64,000 nucleotides of DNA from Urechis unicinctus (taxonomy: Eukaryota; Annelida; Polychaeta; Xenopneusta; Urechidae), in contig CM067350.1 in assembly GCA_034190875.2 (NCBI GenBank), forward strand, positions 19,846,207 through 19,910,206, given 5' to 3'. The position numbers and the translations under genes were made by a program. Below, in pieces: positions 30,591-44,280 of this stretch. Position 1 is the first letter of the stretch. Each line of letters begins with the position of its first letter. The notes beneath the pieces are model-generated. The model was not told the origin of the DNA, searched no databases, and saw nothing but the letters and a program-made list of their open reading frames with translations.

Positions 30591-32160
30591 CGGACGAAAC
30601 GAGTGAAATGTCAACAGCTAGTGTATTCGTGAACTATATACAGCTGACTGAGATGTCTGCGTAGTGAACTCTATATACAGCACACGATGATGTCAGTGTG
30701 GTGAACTCTACATAAAGCGGACGATGATGTCAGTGTAGCGAACTCTATATACAGCTTACTGAAATATCAAACGTAGGGTACTCTATATACAGCGGACGAT
30801 GATGTCAGTGTAGGGAACTCGATCAACAGCGGACGATCATGTTAGTGTAGCGAACTCTATATACAGCTAACAATGATGTCAATTCAGCGAACTTTATATA
30901 CAGCTGACTATAATGTCAGTGCAGCGTAGTCAATATACGGCTGACAATTATGTGAATAAGTGAACTCTGCATACAGCAGACGATGATGTCAACGTAGTGT
31001 ACTATATACAACTGACTGAAATGTCAATGTAAACTCTATATACAGCGGACAATGATGTCAGCGTTGCGAACTTCATATACAGCTGAATGTCAATGTAGTG
31101 AACTCTATATACAACGGACTGATGATGTCAGTGTAGTGATGTATATACAGCGGACGATGATGTGTAGCGAACTCTATATACAGCGGACGATGATGTCAAC
31201 GTAGTGAACTCCATATACAGCTGACTGAGATGTCAATGTAGTGATCTCTAAATACAGCGGACGATGATGTCAATGTAGCAAACTCTATAAACAGCGGACG
31301 ATAATGTTAGCGTTTCGAACTTTATATACAGCTGACGAGATGTTAATGTAGTGAACTCTATATAAAGCGGACGATGATGTCATTGTAGTGAACATTATAT
31401 AAAGCGCACGATGATATCAGTGTAGCGAACTCTATATACAGCTGACTGAGATGTCAATGTAAACTCTATATACAGCGGACGATGATGTTAGTGTAGCGAA
31501 CTCTATATACAGCTGACTGAAATGTCAATGTAGTGAACTCTATATACAGCGGACGATGATGTCAGATTAGCGAAAATGTCTAACTCTATATACAGCGGAC
31601 TGAGATGTCAATGTAAACTCTATATACAGCGGACGATGATGTCAGCGTAGCGAACTCTATATACAGCTGACTGAGATGTCAGCGTAGTGAACTCTATATA
31701 CAGCTGACGATGATGTCAGTGTAGTGAATTCTATATACAGCGCACGATGATGTCAGTGTAGCGAACTCTATATACAGCGGACGATGATGTCAACGTAGTG
31801 TAACTCTATATACAGCGACGATGATGTCTGTAGTGAACTCTATATACAGCGGACGATGATATCTGCGTAGTGAACTCTATATAAACAGCGGACGATGATG
31901 TCAGTGTAGTGAACTCTACATACAGCGGACGATGATGTCAGTGTAGCGAACTCTATATACAGCTGACTGATGATATCAACGTAGGGAACTCTATATACAG
32001 CGGACGATGATGTCAGTGTAGCGAACTTCTATACAGCTGACTGAGATGTCAGTGTAGCGAACTCTATATACAGCGGACGATGATGTTAGAACTGTAGCGA
32101 ACTTTATATACAGCTGACTGAGATGTCAATGTAGTGAACTCTATATAGAGCGGACATGAT
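30590..32160. other. Second indel-rich segment inside the satellite
   Basis: Register-breaking insertions and deletions appear suddenly near 30595 (GGACGAAACGAGTGAAATG) and continue to about 32155, for example AATAAGTGAACTC lacking one A at 30950 and AACTGTAGCGAAC near 32090. Before and after, units are clean. The segment is the counterpart of about 26.8-28.3 kb, where the same blocks are intact, so the differences are most simply read as local sequence errors in this copy. Confidence 0.6.
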
Positions 32161-35100
32161 ATCAGCGTAGCGAACTCTATATACAGCTGACAATGATATC
32201 AGCGTAGTGAACTCCATATACAGCTTTCTGAAATGTCAACGTAGTGTACTCTATATACAGCGGACGATGATGTCAGTGTAGCAAACTTTATATACAGCTT
32301 TCTGAAATGTCAACGTTTATGAACTCTATATACAGCGGACGATGATGTCAGTGTAGCGAACTCTATATACTGCGGACGATGATGTTAGTGTAGCGAAACT
32401 CTATGTACAGCCGACTATGATGTCAGCGTAGTGAACTTCATATACAGCTTACTGAAATGTCAATGTAGCGAACTCTGTTTACAGCGGACGATGATATCAG
32501 TGTAGCGAACTCTATATACAGCTGACTGAGATGTCAATGTAAACTCTATATACAGCTGACGATCATGTTAGTGTAGCGAACTCTATATACAGCGGACGAT
32601 GATATCAGTGTAGCGAACTCTATATACAGCTGACTGAGATGTCAATGTAAAATCTATATACAGCGGACGATAATGTCAGCGTAGCGAACTTCATATACTG
32701 CTGACTGAGACGTTAATGTAGAGAACTCTATATTCAGCGGACAATGATGTCAGCGTAGCGAACTTTATATACAGCGGACTGAGATGTCAATATAGCAAAC
32801 TCTATATTCAGCGGACGATGATGTCAGTATATCGAACTCTACATACAGCAGACGATGATGTTAGTGTAGCGAACTCCATATACAGCTGACTGAGATGTCA
32901 ATGCAAACTCTATATACAGCGCACGATGATGTCAGCGTAGCGAGCTTCATATACAGCTGACTGAGATGTCAATGTAGTGATCTCTATATACAGCGGACGA
33001 TGATGTCAGTGTAGCAAACTTTATATACAGCGGACGATAATGTTAGCGTTTCGAACTTTATATACAGCTGACTGAGATGTTAATGTAGTGAACTCTATAT
33101 ACAGCGGACGATGATGTCAGATTAGCGAACTCTCTATACATCTGACTGAGATGTCAATGTAAACTCTATATACAGCGGACGATAATATCTGTGTAGCGAA
33201 CTCTATATACTGCGGACGATGATGTTAGTGTAGCGAACTCTATGTACAGCCGACTATGATGTCAGCTTAGCGAACTTCATGTACAGCCGACTGAGATGTT
33301 AATGTAGAGAACTCTATATACAGAGGACAATGATGTCAGCGTAGCGAACTTTATATAAAGAGGACTGAGATGTCAATATAGCGAACTCTATATTCAGCGG
33401 ACGATGATGTCAGTATAGCGAACTCTAAATACAGCAGACGATGATGTTAGTGTAGCGAACTCTATATACAGCTTACTGAGATGTCAATGTAGCGAACTCT
33501 ATATACAGCGGACGATGATATCAGTGTAGCGAACTCTCTATATACAGCTGACTGAGATGTCAATGTAAACTCTATATACAGCGGACGATGATGTTAGTGT
33601 ATCGAACTCTATATACAGCTGACTGAAATGTCAATGTAGTGAACTCTATATACAGCGGACGATGATGTCAGATTAGCGAACTCTCTATACAGCTGACTGA
33701 GATGTCAATGTAAACTCTATATACAGCGGACGATGACGTCAGCGTAGCGAACTTCATATACAGCTGACTGAGATGTAGTGAACTCTATATACAGCGCACG
33801 ATGATGTAAGCGTAGCTAACTTCATATGATCAATGTTGCGAACTCTATATACAGCTTACTGAGATGTCAATGTAGCGAACTCTATATACAGCGGACGATG
33901 ATATCAGTGTAGCGAACTCCATATACAGCTGACTGAGATGTCAATGTAAACTCTATATACAGCGGACGATGATGCTAGTGTAGCGCACTATATATACAGC
34001 TGACTGAAATGTCAATGTAGTGAACTCTATATACAGCGGACGATGATGTCAGATTAGCGAACTCTCTATACAGCTGACTGAGTTGTCAATGTAAACTCTA
34101 GATACAGCGGACGATGAAGTCAGCGTAGCGAACTTCATATACAGCTGACTGAGATGTCAATGTAGTGAACTCTATATACAGCGGACGATGATGTCAGTGT
34201 AGCAAACTCCATATACAGCTGACTGAGATGTCAATGTAGTGATCTCTAAATACAGCGGACGATGATGTCAGTGTAGCAAACTCTATAAACAGCGGACGAT
34301 AATGTTAGCGTTTCGAACTTTATATACAGCTGACTGAGATGTTAATGTAGTGAACTCTATATAAAGCGGACGATGATGTCATTGTAGTGAACATTATATA
34401 AAGCGCACGATGATATCAGTGTAGCGAACTCTATATACAGCTGACTGAAATGTAAATGTAGTGAACTCTATATACAGCGGACGATGATGTCAGATTAGCG
34501 AACTCTCTATACAGCTGACTGAGATGTCAATGTAAACTCTATATACAGCGGACGATGACGTCAGCGTAGCGAACTTCATATACAGCTGACTGAGATGTCA
34601 ATGTAGTGAACTCTATATACAGCGGACGATGATGTCAGTGTAGTGAACATTTTATACAGCGCACTATGATGTCAGTGTAGCGAACTCTATATACAGCGGA
34701 CGATGATGTCAACGTAGTGTACTCTATATACAGATGACTGAGATATCTGCGTAGTGAACTCTATAAACAGCACACGATGATGTCAGTGTGGTGAACTCTA
34801 CATAAAGCGGACGATGATGTCAGTGTAGCGAACTATATATACAGCTGACTGAAATATCAACGTAGGGTACTCTATATGCAGCGGACAATGATGTCAGTGT
34901 AGGGAACTCGATCAACAGCGGACGATGATGTTAGTGTAGCGAACTTTATATACAGCTGACTGAGATGTCAATGTAGTGAACTCTAAATAGAGCGGAATAT
35001 GATATCAGCGTAGCGAACTCTATATACAGCTGACAATGATATCAGCGTAGTGAACTCCATATACAGCTGACTGAGATGTCTATGTAGTGAACTCTATATA

Positions 35101-38100
35101 CAGCGGACGATGATGTCAGTGTAGCAAACTTTATATACAGCTTTCTGAAATGTCAACGTTGTGAACTCTATATACAGCGGACGATGATGTCAGTGTAGCG
35201 AACTCTATATACTGCGGACGATGATGTTAGTGTAGCGAACTCTATGTACAGCCGACTATGATGTCAGCGTAGTGAACTTCATATACAGCTTACTGAAATG
35301 TCAATGTAGCGAACTCTGTTTACAGCGGACGATGATATCAGTGTAGCGAACTCTATATACAGCTGACTGAGATGTCAATGTAAACTCTATATACAGCTGA
35401 CGATCATGTTAGTGTAGCGAACTATATACAGCGGACGATGATATCAGTGTAGCGAACTCTATATACAGCTGACTGAGATGTCAATGTAAAATCTATATAC
35501 AGCGGACGATAATGTCAGCGTAGCGAACTTCATATACTGCTGACTGAGACGTTAATGTAGAGAACTCTATATTCAGCGGACAATGATGTCAGCGTAGCGA
35601 ACTTTATATACAGCGGACTGAGATGTCAATATAGCAAACTCTATATTCAGCGGACGATGATGTCAGTATATCGAACTCTACATACAGCAGACGATGATGT
35701 TAGTGTAGCGAACTCCATATACAGCTGACTGAGATGTCAATGCAAACTCTATATACAGCGCACGATGATGTCAGCGTAGCGAGCTTCATATACAGCTGAC
35801 TGAGATGTCAATGTAGTGATCTCTATATACAGCGGACGATGATGTCAGTGTAGCAAACTTTATATACAGCTTTCTGAAATGTCAACGTTGTGTACTCTAA
35901 ATACAGCGGACGATGATGTCAGTGTAGCGAACTCTATAAACAGCGGACGATAATGTTAGCGTTTCGAACTTTATATACAGCTGACTGAGATGTTAATGTA
36001 GTGAACTCTATATACAGCGGACGATGATGTCAGATTAGCGAACTCTCTATACATCTGACTGAGATGTCAATGTAAACTCTATATACAGCGGACGATAATA
36101 TCTGTGTAGCGAACTCTATATACTGCGGACGATGATGTTAGTGTAGCGAACTCTATGTACAGCCGACTATGATGTCAGCTTAGCGAACTTCATGTACAGC
36201 CGACTGAGATGTTAATGTAGAGAACTCTATATACAGAGGACAATGATGTCAGCGTAGCGAACTTTATATAAAGAGGACTGAGATGTCAATATAGCGAACT
36301 CTATATTCAGCGGACGATGATGTCAGTATAGCGAACTCTAAATACAGCAGACGATGATGTTAGTGTAGCGAACTCTATATACAGCTTACTGAGATGTCAA
36401 TGTAGCGAACTCTATATACAGCGGACGATGATATCAGTGTAGCGAACTCTATATACAGCTGACTGAGATGTCAATGTAAACTCTATATACAGCGGACGAT
36501 GATGTTAGTGTATCGAACTCTATATACAGCTGACTGAAATGTCAATGTAGTGAACTCTATATACAGCGGACGATGATGTCAGATTAGCGAACTCTCTATA
36601 CAGCTGACTGAGATGTCAATGTAAACTCTATATACAGCGGACGATGACGTCAGCGTAGCGAACTTCATATACAGCTGACTGAGATGTAGTGAACTCTATA
36701 TACAGCGCACGATGATGTAAGCGTAGCTAACTTCATATGATCAATGTTGCGAACTCTATATACAGCTTACTGAGATGTCAATGTAGCGAACTCTATATAC
36801 AGCGGACGATGATATCAGTGTAGCGAACTCCATATACAGCTGACTGAGATGTCAATGTAAACTCTATATACAGCGGACGATGATGCTAGTGTAGCGCACT
36901 ATATATACAGCTGACTGAAATGTCAATGTAGTGAACTCTATATACAGCGGACGATGATGTCAGATTAGCGAACTCTCTATACAGCTGACTGAGTTGTCAA
37001 TGTAAACTCTAGATACAGCGGACGATGAAGTCAGCTTAGCGAACTTCATATACAGCTGACTGAGATGTCAATGTAGTGAACTCTATATACAGCGGACGAT
37101 GATGTCAGTGTTGCAAACTCCATATACAGCTGACTGGGATGTCAATGTAGTGATCTCTAAATACAGCGGACGATGATGTCAGTGTAGCAAACTCTATAAA
37201 CAGCGGACGATAATGTTAGCGTTTCGAACTTTATATACAGCTGACTGAGATGTTAATGTAGTGAACTCTATATAAAGCGGACGATGATGTCAGATTAGCG
37301 AACTCTCTATACAGCTGACTGAGATGTCAATGTAAACTCTATATACAGCGGACGATGACGTCAGCGTAGCGAACTTCATATACAGCTGACTGAGATGTCA
37401 ATGTAGTGAACTCTATATACAGCGGACGATGATGTCAGTGTAGTGAACATTTTATACAGCGCACTATGATGTCAGTGTAGCGAACTCTATATACAGCGGA
37501 CGATGATGTCAACGTAGTGTACTCTATATACAGATGACTGAGATATCTGCGTAGTGAACTCTATAAACAGCACACGATGATGTCAGTGTGGTGAACTCTA
37601 CATAAAGCGGACGATGATGTCAGTGTAGCGAACTATATATACAGCTGACTGAAATATCAACGTAGGGTACTCTATATGCAGCGGGACAATGATGTCAGTG
37701 TAGGGAACTCGATCAACAGCGGACGATGATGTTAGTGTAGCGAACTTTATATACAGCTGACTGAGATGTCAATGTAGTGAACTCTAAATAGAGCGGAATA
37801 TGATATCAGCGTAGCGAACTCTATATACAGCTGACAATTATATCAGCGTAGTGAACTCCATATACAGCTGACTGAGATGTCTATGTAGTGAACTCTATAT
37901 ACAGCGGACGATGATGTCAGATTAGCGAATTCTCTATACAGCTGACTGAGATGTCAATGTAAACTCTATATACAGCGGACGATGACGTCAGCGTAGCGAA
38001 CTTCATATACAGCTGACTGAGATGTAGTGAACTCTATATACAGCGCACGATGATGTAAGCGTAGCTAACTTCATATGATCAATGTTGCGAACTCTATATA

Positions 38101-41100
38101 CAGCTTACTGAGATGTCAATGTAGCGAACTCTATATACAGCGGACGATGATATCAGTGTAGCGAACTCCATATACAGCTGACTGAGATGTCAATGTAAAC
38201 TCTATATACAGCGGACGATGATGCTAGTGTAGCGCACTATATATACAGCTGACTGAAATGTCAATGTAGTGAACTCTATATACAGCGGACGATGATGTCA
38301 GATTAGCGAACTCTCTATACAGCTGACTGAGTTGTCAATGTAAACTCTAGATACAGCGGACGATGAAGTCAGCGTAGCGAACTTCATATACAGCTGACTG
38401 AGATGTCAATGTAGTGAACTCTATATACAGCGGACGATGATGTCAGTGTTGCAAACTCCATATACAGCTGACTGGGATGTCAATGTAGTGATCTCTAAAT
38501 ACAGCGGACGATGATGTCAGTGTAGCAAACTCTATAAACAGCGGACGATAATGTTAGCGTTTCGAACTTTATATACAGCTGACTGAGATGTTAATGTAGT
38601 GAACTCTATATAAAGCGGACGATGATGTCAGATTAGCGAACTCTCTATACAGCTGACTGAGATGTCAATGTAAACTCTATATACAGCGGACGATGATGAC
38701 GTCAGCGTAGCGAACTTCATATACAGCTGACTGAGATGTCAATGTAGTGAACTCTATATACAGCGGACGATGATGTCAGTGTAGTGAACATTTTATACAG
38801 CGCACTATGATGTCAGTGTAGCGAACTCTATATACAGCGGACGATGATGTCAACGTAGTGTACTCTATATACAGATGACTGAGATATCTGCGTAGTGAAC
38901 TCTATAAACAGCACACGATGATGTCAGTGTGGTGAACTCTACATAAAGCGGACGATGATGTCAGTGTAGCGAACTATATATACAGCTGACTGAAATATCA
39001 ACGTAGGGTACTCTATATGCAGCGGACAATGATGTCAGTGTAGGGAACTCGATCAACAGCGGACGATGATGTTAGTGTAGCGAACTTTATATACAGCTGA
39101 CTGAGATGTCAATGTAGTGAACTCTAAATAGAGCGGAATATGATATCAGCGTAGCGAACTCTATATACAGCTGACAATGATATCAGCGTAGTGAACTCCA
39201 TATACAGCTGACTGAGATGTCTATGTAGTGAACTCTATATACAGCGGACGATGATGTCAGTGTAGCAAACTTTATATACAGCTTTCTGAAATGTCGACGT
39301 TGTGTACTCTATATACAGCGGACGATGATGTCAGTGTAGCGAACTCTATAAACAGCGGGAAGATAATTTTAGTGTATAGAACTTTATATACAGCTGACTG
39401 AGATGTCAATGTAGTGAACTCTATATAAAGCACACGATGATGTCATTGCAGTGAACATTATATAAAGCGCACGATGATGTCAGTGTAGCGAGCTATATAT
39501 ATACAGCTGACTGAAATATCAACGTAGGGTACTCTATATACAGCGGACGATGATGTCAGTGTAGGGAACTCGATCAACAGCGGACGATCATGTTAGTGTA
39601 GCGAACATTACATACAGCTGACAATGATGTCAATTCAGCGAAATTTATATACAGCTGACTATAATGTCAGTGTAGCGTAGTCAATATGCGGCTGACAATT
39701 ATGTGAATAAAGTGAACTCTGTATACCGCAGACGATGATGTCAACGTAGTGTACTCTATATACAGCTGACAGAAATGTCAATTTAAACTCTATATACAGC
39801 GGACAATGATGTCAGCGTTGCGAACTTCATATACAGCTGACTGAGATGTCGATGTAGTGAACTGTATATACAACGGACGATGATGTTAGTGTAGCGAACT
39901 CTATTTACAGCGGACGATGATGTCAGCGTAGCAAACTCCATATACAGCTGACTGAGATGTCAATGTAGTGATCTCTATATACAGCGGACGATGATGTCAG
40001 TGTAGCAAACTTTATATACAGCTTTCTGAAATGTCAACGTTGTGTACTCTATATACAGCGGACGATGATTTCAGTGTAGCGAACTCTATAAACAGCGGGA
40101 AGATAATTTTAGTGTATCGAACTTTATATACAGCTGACTGAGATGTCAATGTAGTGAACTCTATATAAAGCGGACGATGATTTCATTGTAGTGAACATTA
40201 TATAAAAGGCACGATGATGTCAGGTTAGCGAACTCTATGTACAGCGGACGATGATGTCAACGTTTTGTACTCTATATACAGCTGACTGAGATGCTGCGTA
40301 GTGAACTCTATATACAGCGCATGATGATGTCAGCGTGGTGAACTCTACATACAGCGGACGATGATGTCATTGTAGCGAACTCTATATACAACTGACTGAA
40401 ATGCCAATGTAGTGAACTCTATATACAGCGGAAGATGATGTCAGATTAGCGAACTCTCTATACATCTGACTGAGATGTCAATGTAAACTCTATATACAGC
40501 AGACGATGAAGTCAGCGTAGCGAACTTAATATACAGCCGACTGAGATGTTAATGTAGAGAACTCTATATACAGCGTAAATTAATGTCAGCGTTGCGAACT
40601 TTATATACAGCGGACTGAGATGTCAATTTAGCTAACTCTATATTCAGCGGACGATGATGTCAGTATAGCGAACTCTACATACAGCAGACGATGATCTTAA
40701 TGTAGCGAACTCTATATACAGCTTACTGAAATGTCAATGTAGCGAACTCTATATACAGCGGACGATGATATCTGTGTAGCGAACTCTATATACAGCGGAC
40801 GATGATGTTAGTGTAGCGAACTCTATGTACAGCCGACTATGATGTCAGCCTAGCGAACTTCATATACAGCCGACTGAGATGTTAATGTAGAGAACTCTAT
40901 ATACAGAGGACAATGATGTCAGCGTAGCGAACTTTATATACAGCGGACTGAGATGTCAATATAGCGAACTCTATATTCAGCGGACGATGATGTCAGTATA
41001 GCGAAATCTACATACAGCAGACGATGATGTTAGTGTAGCGAACTCTATATACAGCTGACTGAAATGTCAATGTAGTGATCTCTAAATACAGCGGACGATG

Positions 41101-41400
41101 ATGTCAGTGTAGCAAACTCTATAAACAGCGGACGATAATGTTAGCGTTTCGAACTTTATATACAGCTGACTGAGATGTTAATGTAGTGAACTCTATATAA
41201 AGCGGACGATGATGTCATTGTAGTGAACATTATATAAAGCGCACGATGATATCAGTGTAGCGAACTCTATATACAGCTGACTGAAATGTCAATGTAGTGA
41301 ACTCTATATACAGCGGACGATGACGTCAGCGTAGCGAACTTCATATACAGCTGACTGAGATGTCAATGTAGTGAACTCTATATACAGCGGACGATGATTT
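32160..41400. repeat. Satellite with about 2.9-kb and 1.34-kb higher-order repeats
   Basis: CTGCTGACTGAGACG occurs at 32698 and 35537 (2839 bp). TGATCAATGTTGCG occurs at 33827, 36738 and 38076, spacings of 2911 and 1338 bp. The GCGGAATATG unit is at 34992, 37793 and 39133, spacings of 2801 and 1340 bp. The last two spacings indicate a recent tandem duplication of about 1.34 kb covering roughly 36.7-39.4 kb. Beyond about 39.4 kb the order changes again and the array stops at the gap. Confidence 0.8.
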
Positions 41401-41500
41401 NNNNNNNNNNNNNNNNNNNNNNNNNNNNNNNNNNNNNNNNNNNNNNNNNNNNNNNNNNNNNNNNNNNNNNNNNNNNNNNNNNNNNNNNNNNNNNNNNNNN
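41401..41500. other. Assembly gap of 100 N
   Basis: Exactly 100 unknown bases, the usual placeholder for a gap of unknown size. Left of it is pure satellite, broken inside a monomer at GATGATTT; right of it is unique AT-rich sequence with no satellite remnant. The true array end is therefore not present in the window. Confidence 0.99.
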
Positions 41501-44280
41501 TAAGTAAAAACCATATTATGGAAGCCTATCTCAATTGTTCACAAAAAAAATTGAAAGTTTCAGCATGTGTCCACAAAAAATTATAATCCATGAAAACTAA
41601 GGTAATTTTTGGCCGATTTTGTTCAATTGTGACCCGATTCTAAAAATTGTTGCAATTATTTGGATGCAGTTCGCCACGTTCCCACATGTACCCATGGGCC
41701 TCTTGCTAACGGGCCGTACAAACGGCAAATACCATTCTTCGGCAAGATGACCCATTACTTGACCTGATGATTTATCGCGCAACTCCTATCGAGGCTAAGA
41801 GTTCGTCACTTGCTCATGGGGAGGAAAATCAGCACAACCTTGCCCGTGCTAGGTAAGAATTTACAGCTTGATTGGACTGTTTTAGGTGTTGTGCGCATGA
41901 ATCCTAAATACACGAAAACGACCTACGAGTGTGACAATAATCAGCACCACAATGCGCGACAATTGCCCGAGTGCCACCGAGACAACATGTACTGATAAAG
42001 ACAGATCAGAACATGCACTAGGACTACACCGCCACATTTGTGCAAGCGAATGAGACCCCGAGATCAGTCGTTTTGCTGACAGAAGAAGGAAAGACGTTCC
42101 ACAGTAAAGACTGTGCTAAGTCTTAGTGCCCCTCCCACCCCCCACCCCCGCCAGAATGCCAAGGCAATGTGGATGAGGCGGCGGGAAATCACGCGACGCA
42201 ATATTTTTCATAATGGCGGTCATTGTATCGCGATTTGTCAGAAATGATATATCAATGGCATTTCTTGAAGAATAGCGTCTATGGGGGTAAGTTTTTTGGT
42301 GCGTGATCACTTTTTGTTGTACAGGCACTTGATAGATGTTATTTTCTAGATGGGGGATAGAGCACTTTAACCCTAACGCGTTTTTGGCGACGCGCGGAAA
42401 ATGATCGAAGCAGAACGGTATATATGCATATTATCGTTCGACCAGAGCTACATTCAAGAATAGTTGTCGATGGATGGGAGGTGATTTGCAGCAAAGCTGG
42501 GTTGATCGCGGGTATCAGGATCAATGGTTGGCGGGATCTGTAGTGTGGTGTGGGGCTGTGTGTGGGGTTAGGTAGCGAAGTTAGGCAGAGAAGTTGGGGG
42601 AGGGGCTAGATGGTGTAAAACAAGCAAACAAACAAATACACAAACAAATATACAAACCGGACTGATCGTCATAACTTGGCGGATGCGAATTCGCTAAGTT
42701 AACAAGACAACTTGGCGAAAGCAGTTCACCATGTTAACAACACTAAGAATTACTAAATAGGAACACTCACCAATTCGCCCGTTGAAGCAATAAATGGGTT
42801 GTGCCGTTTTTCCGGGACTATTTCCAACACCACGTTCAGGTTGGTGGAGTGGCTGAATGTCTTGTCAATTTAAGTGTGCATTTCGTCCAATCGTGCATGC
42901 GCCAAATAATGATTTTCCACCTAACGAACTTGTGGGGGTACTCTGTTTCGATTTTCATTCATCACCTTCCTTATAAATGTTATCATCTCAGCAAATCACA
43001 ATATGATTTGCTTGTCGGCAGCCTCTATTGCGTTCTCATGTGTGCACTTAGAAACTCTACACGCTAATCAGTTAAAGCAGGTTGTTAATTATCAACCGAT
43101 TGGCAAGATTCAATGAGCGAGGAATATAAATGTTTTAGGTATCCTAAAAGGTTAGTAAATGTTTATTGGCTTTTTAAGCATATGTCACTATATAAAGTAG
43201 GACAGCGGAGTTACTAACATGTTTTTGGTGGCCATGTAAAGAAACTCCCCCCTACCGCTCGTCGTACATGTAAAACCGAATGCGCTTACTTAGATGACGG
43301 AAAACCACACCCAATCGTTCCGCTGATGGCACAGGCACCCAAGTGAGTTCAACTCACCGGATGACAGTGACATGCATAAAAATAGGTAATATATAATGAG
43401 TCAGGGGAAACTGAACCCTGCCGAGCGAGCTAGTTTGATGACTTGACTTGGAGTACTGGTTGCCTTACGCTCTCTGCATACCCAACTTTTCCAACTGCCT
43501 ATGGTTACCAGCCCTCCGCGATTGAATATGATCTGACTCACGCAGCAATACCTCGGACCAAAACTCTTCGCTGTTAAAGAGATATAGGTTAACTAATTTG
43601 TTGGACGCTAGAAGTTTTGCTTCAGTTGTTGGCTAGTCGGTGTGATTTCAATAACAGCCAGTCGCCCAAAGGTATATGGGGGACTTTAGCGACCTGTATC
43701 AGGAAGTTCAATAATTAACCACGTTATAATGGATTTTAAATGTTTGGTGAACCCATGACTTTCAAACTTAGGACAAGTGGGAAAGCATTCAATTTGTAAC
43801 AATTGCATGTATTTCAAAAAGTTTACAATTGAATTAGGCTTCTAAAATGCATCACTTATTACGATTAAAACAATTTCCAGGGACACATTGATGATTTAAA
43901 CATTAATTTGATGACCATGAACTTGATTTGAGGTCAAGATGCAAACAAAGGCTCTGGGTTCTGCGCATATTCAACACCTTCGAATTAAAAGAAATATTCG
44001 AAAATATCTTGAAAATTGTGATCTGTATCGCGAGACAACAAGAAGAAAACATTTTCGATAAAAATTGCTTTTGTAAACTATGTATAACATTGCACACTCG
44101 CATCGCAGAGACAAATATTCAGTACATTTACAAAGCATTCCTTAAACTGAAATGCGAAAGGTTATTTTGCTAATACACTTTTCAAATGGTTTAAATCAGA
44201 TTCATAGCTACTAGCACCTCAGATTGCCAGCAGTAAAGTTTTTTTCCACACACAAAAAAGACGTCAGCCACTCTCCTAAA
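41501..44280. other. Intergenic sequence without a supported gene
   Basis: Unique AT-rich DNA. Reading frames here are short (61-88 codons), overlap on opposite strands and show no recognisable domain. A short AAAC-rich simple repeat lies at about 42612-42658. Around 41880-42060 a plus-strand frame ends with residues LGLHRHIC, which hints at a zinc finger, but too little surrounds it to call. I see no RNA gene. Confidence 0.5.

Larger units (their letters stand above)
1..41400. repeat. Large satellite array, 37-bp monomer with two main types
   Basis: The whole stretch is tandem copies of a 37-bp unit; 18723-18759 is a clean example of type A and 18573-18609 of type B. Both share a TATATACAG linker. 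Type A continues with CGGACGATGATGTCAG and ends TAGCGAACTC. Type B continues with CTGACTGAGATGTCAA and ends TAGTGAACTC. A and B often alternate, giving a loose 74-bp dimer, but the order is not strict. Shortened units of about 34 bp (GTAAACTC in place of GTAGTGAACTC) and other variants are common. Type B carries a PvuII site (CAGCTG) that type A lacks. Stops occur in every frame, so nothing here is coding. I see no CENP-B-box-like motif. The array is open at the window start and ends in an N gap, so its full size is unknown. Whether it is centromeric, subtelomeric or interstitial cannot be told from sequence. Confidence 0.98.

Noticed and set aside
6900..41330. TGACGTCA (CRE-like palindrome) in some satellite units
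   Set aside because: It is a one-base variant of the common TGATGTCA in type A units and spreads with block duplications; nothing suggests a regulatory role.
41880..42060. Possible zinc finger ending LGLHRHIC
   Set aside because: The Cys and His spacing does not fit a standard finger and no neighbouring domain supports it.
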